A stretch of DNA of 64,000 bases from assembly GCA_029204225.1 (NCBI GenBank), contig CM055098.1:23811367-23875366 (forward strand), read 5' to 3'. Position 1 is the first letter of the stretch; each line of letters opens with the position of its first letter. A program made the position numbers and the translations under genes. The DNA comes from Diphasiastrum complanatum. Taxonomy: Eukaryota > Streptophyta > Lycopodiopsida > Lycopodiales > Lycopodiaceae. Below the pieces are notes generated by a model that did not search any database, was not told the DNA's origin, and was given only the letters and a program-made list of their open reading frames with translations. Below are positions 48,662-59,618 of this stretch, piece after piece.

Positions 48662-49017
48662 AAAGATATTTTAGAGAGAGAATGTAAGGGTGTTGCTAGC
48701 CCACCCTATTCTCCTCGTCACACCTAGACCCTACTCTTTGACTATTCATACATACAATACATATGCACACACATACAAGCTTATATTTTGACAACACAGA
48801 CATACGCAAGCACACATACACATATACACACATACACATACACATACACATATATGTATAGATACACATATACATGCACACATACAAATACACATACACA
48901 TATACATATATATACAGACATACAAACACATACACACATCTACACACATACACATATACATACATACATACACCCACATATACATACATACACATACACA
49001 AATACACATATACATAC
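48662..49017. repeat. right arm of the palindrome (interrupted by hAT-2)
   Basis: Reverse complement of the left arm from AAGATATTTTAGAGAGAG outward through CA/CATA repeats. hAT-2 cuts it at 49017 and the arm resumes at 54186 with CATACACATGCACATACAT, matching the far end of the left arm. Confidence 0.93.
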
Positions 49018-49455
49018 CATAGATGCAGCGCGATTCTGAATCGCGATTAGAATCGCGATCCCGAATCGCGATTCGGGATTTTCCCAGAATCGTGTAGAAT
49101 CGATTTTTTTTATTTGAAATTTTTTTAGGCAATATGGGTATCAGATGAAAGCTTTGATCAAGGGGATTATGATTGTGTAGTTTGCCGACTGTTTCAGGTG
49201 CAAGATGGTCCCTTTCAGGTGTATTAACTCCTAGGTTTACAACTTTACGCTATAGCTGCATCCCATATAAAAAAAACAAAGAACACATTGGGGCATTCCC
49301 AATGAACATAGCAGGAATCTCCCTTTCTCTGATTCTCCCTCTCTCTATCTCTCTCTCTGATCACAACAAATGGAACTAAAACCATGCTGAACAAAAACCC
49401 AGCTGAATCATTCTGAACTTTAGCCTTAAATGAAACAATTTTTGACAAAACAACC

Positions 49456-49458
<3 letters not shown>

Positions 49459-49549
<91 letters not shown>
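49459..49549. repeat. (CT)n microsatellite inside hAT-2
   Basis: About 45 CT units between the left end of hAT-2 and the transposase stop. Confidence 0.98.
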
Positions 49550-49554
<5 letters not shown>

Positions 49555-49722
49555 ATAAATCATAAACCATAAAACCGAAGTTATTGAACTAAAACCACAA
49601 AGAACAATACCGAATCACGACAGTGCTGTGAATAGGATCATCATAATATATAATATCGGGCCACATGGCACCAAAAAGGGGTACAATGATGTTCCATGAA
49701 CGTAATGAAAACTATACAACTA

Positions 49723-50480
49723 AGGCTCGTCAGAGTCATGGTAGGATAAATCATTCGAATCTGTGCCTGACTGCATGTCCCATGGGTCCGTAGATGAACC
49801 GGAACTGGAGGGAGCCATATGCCGTGGTGTGGCCCTGGCTCTGCTGCGTGCTCTGGCTCTGGACCACCCCCCTCCCCCTGCCTCTACCTCTACCTCTGCC
49901 TCTGCCTCTGCCTCTCTCCCCTCCTCTGGCCCCCATCTGGCTGCCCCCAGCCATGTGTCTACTCCATCGTGCCTGTGTGTCAGGTGGCTGTGACCCTACG
50001 CCCTGGGATGGCCCTACCCATTGTGATGATGCCTGGCCGATGGCTGCCTGTGATGCTCCACTCCTGTCTACAAAAAGAGTACTCAGCCCCCCCCCAGAAC
50101 CTCTAGGTCTCCCGCTAGGCCTACGTGCAGGAATGGCTGGCTCCTCCTCTGTCTCCGCATCAGGGTCCACCAGCAGGTCAGCTAGGTCAGCCCCCTGTGC
50201 CTCCACCCACATCTCCTAGTCCTCCTCCGTATCCCCCTCACCCACTCCTCCTCCACATAGTCTGCCCCGAGCATCTCTCCACCCTCCGAGCCCTCGTCAT
50301 CTCCCTCCTCAGCCCTCTCCCTCTGCCTCTTTGTCCTCCTCTGCCGCCGTAAAGCCCGTGCGTCAGCCTGTGCCTGTCTGTAGAACTCTCTATGGATCTC
50401 ATCATCCATCTCCTCCTGCGTGGGCGGTGCCCGAGGAGCAGCAGCTATCGAATCCTCCAAGCAAGTGTCAGGGTCCACCT
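49723..50480 (-). pseudogene. hAT-2 transposase C-terminal extension
   Basis: Separated from the hAT-C domain by an apparent intron (about 50481-50590). VDPDTCLEDSIAAAPRAPPT is followed by acidic RAEEGDDEGSEGGEMLGAD and DPDAETEEEPAIPARRPSGR, the AT-hook-like RRPSGRPRGSGGG, and a run of RG repeats (GERGRGRGRGRGRGRGRG, about 49870-49925). An acidic C-terminus SNDLSYHDSDEP ends with TAG at about 49723. A stop near 50217 and frame changes break it. It parallels the hAT-1 tail in composition and order. Confidence 0.7.
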
Positions 50481-50599
50481 GCAACCAAAAACAATGCATT
50501 GTTGTCAGGCAGGTATTGTGCAACTCACTGCATATTTTGAGCAAATCAATTCATCAAAGCATAGCAAGAAACAAGGGGTGATGACTCACCTCGAGCATC

Positions 50600-53255
50600 T
50601 GACCCTCTCCTCGTGTGCGCCTCAGCATACGGCCGTTGGTGTTCACAAACACCAACCGCCTGCACTGCTCGATGGATAACCTGTTCCTCTTTTGCGTGTG
50701 ATACAAGGCCCAGGTGCTTCAATTCTGCTCACAAGCTCCTTCTGAACAGTCCCGTGCAAGGACTCTCTCAGCCAATCGCCTCAGGTCACCTGTGCTGCGC
50801 CCGTGGATGCACCACCATGTAACGGGCCTCAGCTGATCCTCCCTCCGCCGACTCTGCTCTCCATCGAAAGGAAACTGGAAGCGCTCAAATGCGAGCAGTT
50901 GGCTTGCAATGTTGGCCAGAATCGGACCTGTTGGCAAAAGAAAAAACATGGCACATGTAAGACCCCTCGAATTCACACACTACCAATGAGTACAATACTG
51001 CAGTAACATTGCTACCAACCGATTTCTCACACGTACCTGGTCCGGGCCATACGCGCTCCGTGTACTCCACCCATCCCCGGTGCAGCTTCGGATCGTCCCT
51101 CTCTCGGGTAGAGCGCACAAGGGGAGCAACATGTGGGCTACGGCGTGGATGGGTCGGTGGAAGTAGTCCCATCTGGCCTCCCAGATACGTGAGATCTCGC
51201 GCCTCCTGCAGCAGACAAATTACAACAATCACTAAACCATAGCATAAAGGAAACGCATCAGACTTGAGTGAGAAACAACAAACTAGACACTGAAGAGTCA
51301 TACCTGTGCTCGTCCAAGGCTGACAACAAAATCCCCTCGATGCGGTCCATGAACTCGTAAATGAGATCGAGGGTGCACCCCTCACGGTCTACCAGGCGCA
51401 GCACTCTGAAAATGGGTAGAAGGATCCCAGTAATCTCCTCAGCAGCTCTCCAGAACTCGTCGCCATACATAGTGGACTGGAAAGGTTTGTAAAGTCCCCG
51501 AAGGCCTCGTTGGAAACCATCCGCCGCAATGCGTCCTTCACCACCACCAATCGCTCTAGCACCAAGAAGTAAAACGCAAAGCGTGTGGGTGCGGGCTTCT
51601 TCAAGTTTAGGTGGAGAAGGTGCGGAACAGGGCCAACACACGCCTCTTGCTGGTGACAAAAGTGACCAGGCGCATGGCCGTAGAAGTGATCTGCGACACA
51701 AACATCCAGTAAAAAAGTTTAGACAGTAGTGGTTAGTAGCATCGAAGGAAGAAAACATAGCAAATAGAACAAACTATACCTCTCTGATCCATGGAAGCGC
51801 ACACAGGTCATGGATGAGCAAGTCTATGCAATGTGCAGCATAGGGTGTCCACACAATGCTGGGGTGCTCCCTCATCATAATCTCGCCCATCTGCTTGCAG
51901 TTCGAGGCGTTGTTGGTGACAACCTAAACCACGTGCTCAACCTCGATGTCAACAATAACATCTCTAATGACCTCCCGTATGAAATCGGCTGTGATGGCGT
52001 CACCACCTCGAGTGGCATCCACGCCACGTAGGAATACTGCGCCAAGCGGGCAAGAAACCAAGACATTGATGACGGATCGCCGACGAATGTCGGTCCATCC
52101 ATCACTCAATATCGTGCATCCATACCTGCCGCAAAACACCCATTAGCTACATGCAAAAATTGCGCCACCAATAAATCCTAAACACATGCAAAGAGATAAT
52201 AAAGACAAGGTACTTACTGCTGCCAAGCTGAGCGAATGGAGCTCAACTCCCGCGTGATGCTCTCCTCCTCACGAAGCAACCTGCCTCGCAGTGCCTCTCG
52301 CCTGGGAGGTGTCCATGTAGCATCCACGGCCGCCATCTGTGCACAGAACTCCTTGAACACCCAAGTGTCAGCAACAGCAAAAGGAATGCCTCACTCGTAA
52401 AAGAACTGGCCACAGAGTCGAGTGCAACGCGCCTGCTGCTCTCTTTACTAGCTGCATTGATCAAGGGTCTGCTGCCTGGGCTTAACCCCTCTCTGCTGTA
52501 TAAATGGTGCTCGTGGTCTAGCATGGCCAACGGATGGCTGATCCGTGGGTGTGTCACTCCCTCTGGCAACATCTGCCGAAGCATGTGGTGCATCTGCTGC
52601 CGAGGAGGAGGGACGAGAAGCACCCACTGCCGCTGAACCAACATGCTCATATGATGGTCGTGCTGCTGCTGCGGATGGAACTGAAGGTGCTGTACTAGGC
52701 CCTGCACTTGAACCATGCTCTGCCCGTGATGTACTGGGCCCTGCACCTGTACCATGCTCTGCCCGTGATGTACTAGGCCCTGCACTTGTACCATGCTCTG
52801 CCCGTGATGTACTAGGCACTGCACCTGTACCATGCCCAGCCCGTGATGTACTACGCCCTGCAGCTGTACCATGCCCTGCCCGTGATGTAATGGGCCCAAT
52901 ACCCATGGTAGGCCCTGCCTGCCTGCCTGCCTGTGAGCCCTCCTGCATGCCTGCCTGTAGCTGCTCTTGCGACCTGTCCCTGTCTAGAACCCTGTGATGC
53001 TGTACCGGGCCCGTATATGGTAGACAACCTGTGCAGATCCTCATCAGAAATCCTGGGGCAATCAGATATGCCCAATGTCCGCCCATCTGGCCCTCTGACC
53101 CGCAACAAGTAAGCCCTAACCCTGGTGAGTGATCCCGTGAAGTGACCACCGCAATGCAAGCATCTCCATCTGCGGGTGCCTGAGCCATGGTGTGTGCCCA
53201 CATCCCCGTCGGTAAGCTCAACCTCGGCCCAAAGGCCTCGGTCCCGCACTGGCAT
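50600..53255 (-). pseudogene. hAT-2 transposase: BED, DUF659 and dimerisation domain
   Basis: Start ATG at 53255, just after an acceptor (TTGTTTGCAG at about 53281) of a 5' intron. The BED finger is CLHCGGHFTGSLTRVRAYLL, where the zinc-ligand His is replaced by Tyr (hAT-1 has GHLL). A linker with five 13-residue repeats (TSRAEHGTSAGPS, 52690-52886) is followed by DUF659 with SDGWTDIRRRSVINVLVS and VVTNNASNC, in which the second catalytic-type Asp is Asn. Then come GDEFWRAAEEITGILLPIFR (about 51460), RRLAERVLARDCSEGACEQN and the C-terminal STWALYHTQKRNRLSIEQC. The expected Trp codon before it is TGA at 50719-50721. A TAG near 51930 and several frameshifts add to the decay. Not functional. Confidence 0.87.
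52690..52886 (-). repeat. 39-bp coding minisatellite in the hAT-2 linker
   Basis: Five tandem 39-bp units, in-frame (13 residues each), containing CATGCTCTGCCCGTGATGTA on the + strand. Confidence 0.95.
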
Positions 53256-54221
53256 CGTATCAACACGACCCCAAACCTGCAAACAACAAATAATCAAGCA
53301 AACGTTCAGTAGAAAAAAAATAAATTGCATTGAACAACATTACCGAGCTCAAATAGAGCTCAAATTACTAGAGCATACATCAGAACGATTCCGATTCACC
53401 CATTATATCAAGTGCCAAAAAAGAACATGACATTAGGGGCGTGGGATAGAATAATTTCAGCATGAGGGAAACAGGCGACTGACGTAAGCGTGGGAGTCCG
53501 TGCAGGCGTAAAGGAGTGCAGTGTGGGCCTAAACCGCGCCCCTAGCAAATGTTTGCACGATGGTCCACGCCTAAACCCTAAAAAGTATGGAATCAGGGCA
53601 TGAAAATTGAAATTTGTGATACGGACGTAGACGGGCGGAACGGAGGTCATAGGTGTCTGTGCAGGCATGTGGAAATGCATTCTAGGCTTAGACATCACCT
53701 CACTCGGTTTCCAACAAGTCATTTTGTGAAAATGGCAAAAATACACAAGCATTTGGAACGTGGTCTTCAAATCTCGCTCGGCATGCCGTAATGGCTGAAA
53801 CTGACATCGTAGAAATCACCGTGAGCATGAAGAAAGGTGGTCTAGAGCCAAACTACGCTCGATTTGGTTGTCTACAGCTCAATTTCAACAATTGCAAAAA
53901 ATCAAGCCTACACTTACCAAATATCGAAAATTGGTCGTTTCGCTCTCCTCGAAGCTCAGACCCACCCGACACCATGCACACCACCTCCGTATCGATGAGT
54001 AGATGCCTGCCAACTATTCACTTGCGAAGATCGGACTCCCACAGCTCTCAGAAAAAAAATTTGCCTCCTCCGCTGTTGGCGCGGTTCTGTCCGCGAGGAG
54101 GCTGCCCGAAATGAATTAATACATTTTTTTTGGACGATTCGGCAGAACGATTCTGTGAAGCGAATCACGATTCGCTGCATCTGTGATACATACATACACA
54201 TGCACATACATATACACATGC

Positions 54222-54300
54222 CAGACATGAGGGTCCGGGCCGGAATGCCCGTGTCCGCGTCCGGCATCCGGACCCGGACGCGCAATGTTCTCCAATGTGG
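54222..54300. mobile_element. terminal fragment of a MITE-A family hAT
   Basis: CAGACATGAGGGTCCGGGC aligns with the MITE-A end CAGGGATGCGCATCCGGGG and continues with GC-rich CCGCGTCCGG repeats to CCGGACGCG. It begins exactly where the palindrome arm ends. Confidence 0.5.
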
Positions 54301-54539
54301 GTGCAACAATGCTTGTAAGATTCTGTCAAGGTTGAAAGTGAGAGTGGCTTGTCGTGTTACTTTTGATATCTTTTCTGTCAATTCATTTAGAGCTATTATT
54401 GGGTCCAATGAGGCCTATGATGCCAATTTGCTTGAACTTCCAGAGCACTCTCATTCCTACTAGTTACCATTCTCAGGTTCAGCTACAACACAACTGACCT
54501 CGACATCAAATTCAAAATTTAGCTCATTGGAAGCTAGAC

Positions 54540-55180
54540 TTAATGACAAGACCATAAGGGAGAAAGTGGGTGTCTCTGTGAGTGTCTCCACTCGTGATGT
54601 CAGAAAGTGGGTGCGTATGGCCTTAGAGGATGGGGGTGTCTAGGTGCTGTCACACCCTGTGGCTGTGGCAAAAGCAGCCCTGAACGTTGTGGTGTTTGCA
54701 ATGGCGAATAACAGGTTCAAGTCGTAGATCATGCTGGCGACAGCCTCGTCAGCCTCCCTCCTCAAGGTGGGCATCAGGACGTGTCGCATGGTCTGCTGCC
54801 TGCCCCGACCACGTGTGGCATGGCCTCTGTGTGATGGAAAGGTAGTCACAGATGATGTGGAGGCCTGGGATGTGGATGGCCTGTCAGATGATGTGGAAGA
54901 CGTATTGTGTGAGGCAAAGAATGATGTGACGAGGACGAAATGTCAGCAGTGGGAGCACTGCAGGAGCATCGTCGGTGCTGGAGGTGGGTGGCAGGTCATC
55001 GCCATGGGTGGTTGATGGTGTGTCATGCTGGGGGGCAAACTGGATGGCTGGCACAAAGTCCAAGACATCATCGTCGTCGTTGGCAGTGTGGGTGTGCACG
55101 GTGGATGGTGGGGTCGGGTCCCGCAACCTCAGGGAGAACGTGCATGCGGCTGGGGGTGCGATGGGCTGCTACGACTGGTC
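54540..55180 (-). pseudogene. hAT transposase fragment (DUF659 N-terminal part)
   Basis: The minus strand reads DDDDVLDFVPAIQFAP in a Ser/Thr/Pro linker, then RREADEAVASMIYDLNLLFA, TFRAAFATATG and SKAIRTHFLTSRVETLTETP. This matches hAT-1 (EATQAVTSLIYELNLPFTIT; LEVVRTHMLRDRVESLSREM). It has frameshifts and no SDGWT motif. With the GC-rich end at 54222 it may be a remnant of an autonomous MITE-A family element. Confidence 0.7.
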
Positions 55181-55199
55181 ATAGGTGGAGTGAGTGACA

Positions 55200-55435
55200 C
55201 CAAGCCCCCTCCACGAGCATCTATCTATTCTAGGTATCAGATTGGAGAGATGCAACTTCAGAAGTTGTGTTCCTCTCAAAGATCAGTCAATGTTGGAGAT
55301 AGGCAATTGAGGAATCATGTTTTGCAAGAGTTTTAAGGACTCCAACAAGATTACCAATGTCATTGAACACAATGGTGAGTCAATAGACGTTATGGGGAAT
55401 GGACTAAGTTTTGTCATCAAGGAGTGATGACTTGC
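55200..55435 (+). pseudogene. gypsy chromodomain-region remnant
   Basis: VGDRQLRNHVLQEF resembles the chromodomain segment ERQLRNRLLQEYL of gypsy A. After a frame change comes FKDSNKITNVIEHNGES. A TGA is followed by a polypurine tract at 55436. Too short for certainty. Confidence 0.4.
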
Positions 55436-56040
55436 TTTAAGGAGGAAGGAATGTTAGGGACCGGTAGCGGACCTAACATAGCACCAGCTGTACGAGTTGC
55501 TAAGAGGGTTTGACATATATGGTCATAGACACCTTGCAACAATACATTCTGGGTGTGTTGCCAATTGTGATCTAGTGTGCATGCACAATGTATTCAGGAT
55601 AGTAAATACCATTGAGCACCTAGTCATCATGTTTGTAAGTAGTTCGAACGAGGATTAGGGCTAGCTGTTACTAGGATGGGGTGGTCCAGAAATGATTGAG
55701 GCACGATGGGGCACAAGAGTGATTGTTAGTGTCACTGCACTTGATGGTTGAGTCAAGATATGACATGCTGGTTAAAGTTCGGCCAATCGTGTTGCTTAGG
55801 ACCGAAAAAGCTGGTAGAGGGCTTATAAGGGCAACCTATGGATGGGAGAAGCTCTTAATTTCAGCTCAGAACACTCCCTAGGTGCAAATGCTTGATGCCT
55901 TAACCTTATCGTTGGATTTTTTGTATAGAAAGTTTCAAATCTCGACCTAGGAATCATAGCTCAATTAAAATATACTTAAGTCATTTCGAATCAATTTATA
56001 ACCCTACAAATCTCAAACCATTTCTACCATTATTGGCTGA
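55436..56040 (+). repeat. polypurine tract and gypsy-type LTR (solo or 3')
   Basis: TTAAGGAGGAAGGAA precedes TGTTAGGGACCGGTAGCGG at about 55452. A TATA-like GCTTATAAGG lies near 55817. This mirrors the AGGAGGAAAGGAT-TGTTAGAGTCC junction of gypsy A. The right border is unknown. Confidence 0.5.
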
Positions 56041-56188
56041 AAAATCATAATTGCAAGAATGCTATGTTGGAGGTTTATTTGTTTTGATAGGCGTAGTCAT
56101 GCACTAGAAGTAGGAAGTTTCCGCTACGATTATCTAATCTATTTCCGACACGGACTGACCAGCTTTGGGAACTTGTTTCAATTTTCAG

Positions 56189-56490
56189 CAATAACAAAGA
56201 GGCTGAAAAATCCGATGAAAGTTTACGTGGCTTGTCCTTATCAAAAGCCACAACATTTAATTAATCATCTTGTTGAAGTTTTTTCACACCCAGCAGATTG
56301 GATTTTAGATTTGTTTAGCGGGAGCGACACTACTAGCGCATGCTCTGTGCAAAAAGGCAGGTATGTTGCTGCTGTAGAATTAGATTCTAGTTTAGAAGAA
56401 TCTATAAAAATACGAATGAAGTCTATTTCAATTTTGCCAGATGAATTAACTGAGGTAGGAAAGTCTACAGAATCTGACAAACATTCCTGA
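56189..56490 (+). CDS. last exon of an N4-cytosine/N6-adenine DNA methyltransferase-like protein
   Basis: After a good acceptor (TTTCAATTTTCAG at 56188) an open frame of 100 codons runs to TGA 56490. RLKNPMKVYVACPYQKPQHL leads into INHLVEVFSHPADWILDLFS, GSDTTSACSVQKGRYVAAVE, then LDSSLEESI. This is the C-terminal half of an N4/N6-type methylase (KPxxLIxxLI...DxVLDxFxGSGTT...GRxxxxxExD). The order, with the SAM-binding FxGxG motif late, is that of beta/gamma-class enzymes. Here the glycine of GSGTT is Asp (GSDTT), which may impair cofactor binding. The catalytic S/DPPY/W motif should be in upstream exons, not found here. Related domains are known from early-diverging land plants; that assignment is inference. 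Confidence 0.6.
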
Positions 56491-57032
56491 AGTAGGAATA
56501 TTGCTTTGCTTGGTTTTTTGAATTCTAGAAAATGATTATTTTTGTGGGGGCATTAGCGTATATGCAACATATTTCATTTTCAATCTACAACCTTTGCTAC
56601 TTCCAATTCAGTTTACGAGTTATGCTAAAACGTCCAAGCTCTTTTTGAAATTTAACTACGTCACATTGATGGTTTGTACACGTTCCTTTTTGTTTGCCAA
56701 AGGAAACTGCAAATTTATAGACATCTCTCTTGGAGTTCAAATGCATTTTCCAAATTGAACCTCAAGGCATTTAATTTTCTTCTTCAGGCAAAGGGCAAAT
56801 GATCATAACAATCCCCAGAATTTAATTGCATTCCAGGAGCATCATGTTGATTATACTGGTGTAGTGTGTAAGTATAGAAATTTTTATGCTCTTTCCTTTG
56901 ATCTTTTCTACAAAATTGTTGCTATAGAAAGTAAGGTTAAAAGACTACCTATTTTACAAAGTATTTGAAAGCATTAAAGTGCTTGAAGCTATTGATTTTT
57001 TGTAACATATCTATTGTTTTTCAATGTTACCT
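56491..57032. other. 3' flank of the methyltransferase-like exon
   Basis: AT-rich, no ORF. May hold 3' UTR sequence. Confidence 0.35.
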
Positions 57033-57311
57033 TTATTGTAGAGGTAAGGGTCGTATGTCAACAACAAGGCAAGGCCTATATGTTTCCTTGACTAGACATC
57101 CTTTTGAACTCGAAAGCCCTAAGTCAAGTAAATCTTCGAGTGTTCTAAGTTCTTTCTTATAGGTCTCATGAATGTCAACATATGTGGTGTTTTTCTTATA
57201 AATTGGAGCACAATCGAACAAGAGTACAATATGAAGATCAAACTTTTCCATTATTTCACAATCAAACGAAATCATGTCACGATAAAAACTAATCAGATGA
57301 AATTTCAACAA
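57033..57311 (-). pseudogene. possible gypsy RT N-terminal fragment
   Basis: The minus frame has CAPIYKKNTTYVDIHETYKK, ELRTLEDLLDLGLSSSKG and YRPCLVVDIRPL. This weakly follows the gypsy pattern PIxKKpYRm...ELxxLxxLLxxGxIxpS...KKxDGsxRxCvDYRxLN. No LTR is attached. Confidence 0.33.
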
Positions 57312-58705
57312 GCATGTAGAACATCAATAAGCGATAACAATGGATGTTATATAATTTACCTTTCAAATGTTTTCAAAGATTCTTGGAGGGATGTTGGAGG
57401 GTTTGCGGATCTCGAGGCAACCCTAACCATATAGTTAATAAGTGAGAGAGATTTGGCACCCTGCATGTGTAAGTCCGACATGACATGATAATCACATGTA
57501 AAGAAGATATTGTTGCAATTGCAACGAGGAGTTGAAGCAAGATACCTTTGGTTCTTAGTAAACACACAAAGATTAGTATCAAAATGATAACAAATTGCAA
57601 GCCAATCGCCTATAAGAAGGGACAAGAATTTGTATACATACTCTGAATGTGGATGTTCTTGCATGCAATATAATTTAGTGCTAATAGATTGATTTCAAAT
57701 TCTTGAGAATAATTGCATACGTCTTAATATCTAGATAGGCAATGCCTTGTTTTACAGAGTTCTTGGGAAGGGTGATGTGATAGTGTGACTCCACCTTCGG
57801 TTAGGAAGAAAATGTTTGAAAAAGGCTTTTATGTGCTAGGAATACTTTAAATTTGATTTTAGTCGATAGATTGTGATTATGTCAAATAATCCAAATGAAG
57901 GACAAATGGATGATGTGATTTCAAAGGAAAATTTGGGGTTGCAAGGATTTCAAATATGCTATCAAGCTATTAATTGAAGCCTTCATAAAAACTAAAAATT
58001 GAAAAGTTTGCAAAAGTTTTCATAAATAGTGTCCTTTATGTGTTATGAATAGTAGCCAATTGTAGCAAACCCCATAAACCTAGCTTTGTAACCAATGTCC
58101 CATACCATTGGAATTTGGCATCCTTCATTGACTCTCACAATTGAGGCTAGAGTCTTGTCTGAGCCATATGCACGTGTGCTCATCCATCAACTACATACAT
58201 AGTACGGGGAGATCTTGTTGAAGCATTGTCCACACTTAGACACGTGACATTGGAGAGCTGCGTTGTGTGATGTCAACAATTGTTGGATTCGAACATTAAA
58301 TTTATCAGTTTGAAAAAAGAAGATGCTTCCAACTATCAGGATATTGTTTCTCAAATATCCTAAGATCACCAATAGCAACATCCAAGGTGTTGACATGAAA
58401 GATGTTGCAACTCTTATATGATCATGTAGATATGAGGAATTTGATATCTCTCTCTTCCACCATGAATTTGCCCATTCACTTCATGACTACATTTTCTCGA
58501 TCTACTATGGTGTTGTTGAGTTTTGAAAGTCAATCTGCTAAGTGAAATCTCAGGATGATTCTTTTTTTATGCCTTAAGGTTATCAAAACCTTAACTAACC
58601 ATGAAGAACGACATTTCACAAGCTATATTGTAGTGTAGCTCATGCTACCACTCGAACTTTTATAATGTGATTAGGCTCTTGAATTTTGGAATAGTAAAGT
58701 CTGAT
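57312..58705. other. unassigned sequence
   Basis: Open minus frames at 57356-57664 and 58187-58396 have no recognisable domain. No repeat seen. Confidence 0.3.
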
Positions 58706-58814
58706 TGAAATTCCTCTCGACAAGAATGACGAAAGGTCATTCCTACTCAAGAATGTGGCTTGAAATTCCTCTCGACAAGATGACGAAAGGTCATTCCTAC
58801 TCAAGAATGTGGCT
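58706..58814. repeat. 55-bp tandem duplication
   Basis: Two copies beginning TGAAATTCCTCTCGACAAGA (58706 and 58761), differing by one base of length. Confidence 0.97.
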
Positions 58815-59129
58815 TTACATCTATCGATTCCCAACTACAATCTAGATTGTCACGGCAATTTGATGATATCACATCACTTTGCAACATAAATCTGATGGCC
58901 ATGGAAATGAAAGCTAATTCTCAACTACTCAAAATATGTCATATGATATCATATATTCATGGAATGCATGTTAGCTATGCCTTCACTTAATGTAGTTGTT
59001 GTAGCTTATGTATCAAAAATGATGTGAATAAAATGCCGGCTTGCTGATATGGTTGCATAGCTTGATGAGTCAACAATGATTGGACACTTTCAGTGCTTTC
59101 CCTATAGAGAAACAAACTTAAGTTATTAC

Positions 59130-59615
59130 AAGGTAGTTAACTTAGTTGCGTACTTTCTCCTAATAACAAGTTCGTTTTCATACACCTTCAACATAGTGTA
59201 AAACGTCCAAAAGTTGGGTTTGGTAAGCCCTTTAGTGAATATGTCAGCAACTTGATTATTTGTAGAAGAATGAGTTAGTTATACTTTGCTAGCTTAAATT
59301 TTTCCTCTAACAAACTGGTAATGCACCTCAACGTGCTTTGTCCTTGCATGATAAACTAGATTTTGAGCTAGACTCCAACTCAAGTTATCACAAAAAATAG
59401 TAGTTGCATCATCTTGGAACACTTCAACTTCTCCAAGAACTCTTGAAGAAATAGCTTCGCATGTTGTGCTTGTTGTAGCCCTAGCTTTAGTGGAGGAGTG
59501 TGCTATTGTGGGTTGATTCTAACTACCCCATGAGATTGCACCTGAGCCAAGTGGGAAAGCATAACTAGGAATTGGTCTCCTAGTTTTGATGTCAGTTGTC
59601 CAATCTGCATCATAG
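59130..59615 (-). pseudogene. copia RNase H fragment
   Basis: The minus strand encodes DADWTTDIKTRRPIPSYAFP, GSGAISWGS, SSTKARATTSTTCEAISSRV, FCDNLSWSLAQNLVYHARTK and HVEVHYQFVRGKI, then VADIFTKGLTKPNF. This is the C-terminal RNase H of copia. Stops replace single codons (GS*NQ; KI*AS). Its upstream (right) end is cut at 59618 by the gypsy B LTR. Confidence 0.85.
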
Positions 59616-59618
59616 AAT

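Larger units (their letters stand above)
49018..54185 (-). mobile_element. hAT transposon hAT-2, complete ends
   Basis: 5168 bp flanked by the direct repeat ATACATAC (49010-49017 and 54186-54193). Terminal repeats CATAGATGCAGCG and, inverted, CACAGATGCAGCG (one mismatch). Subterminal GAATCGCGATTC-type repeats lie at 49030-49100 and 54130-54175. It encodes a transposase on the minus strand with the same domain order as hAT-1 but diverged sequence and different terminal repeats. It interrupts the right palindrome arm, so it is younger than the palindrome. Confidence 0.93.

Noticed and set aside
47013-49039. Long YVCVYM and HTHIHT reading frames
   Set aside because: Translation of TG/TATG and CA microsatellites.
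52690-52886. CRISPR-like repeat
   Set aside because: Tandem 39-bp units without spacers, in frame within a transposase linker.
53408-53770. 120-codon minus frame upstream of the hAT-2 start
   Set aside because: Lies in the probable 5' UTR or intron of hAT-2 and shows no domain.
57356-58396. Minus frames of 70-102 codons
   Set aside because: No motif recognised; may be old transposon sequence but cannot be supported.
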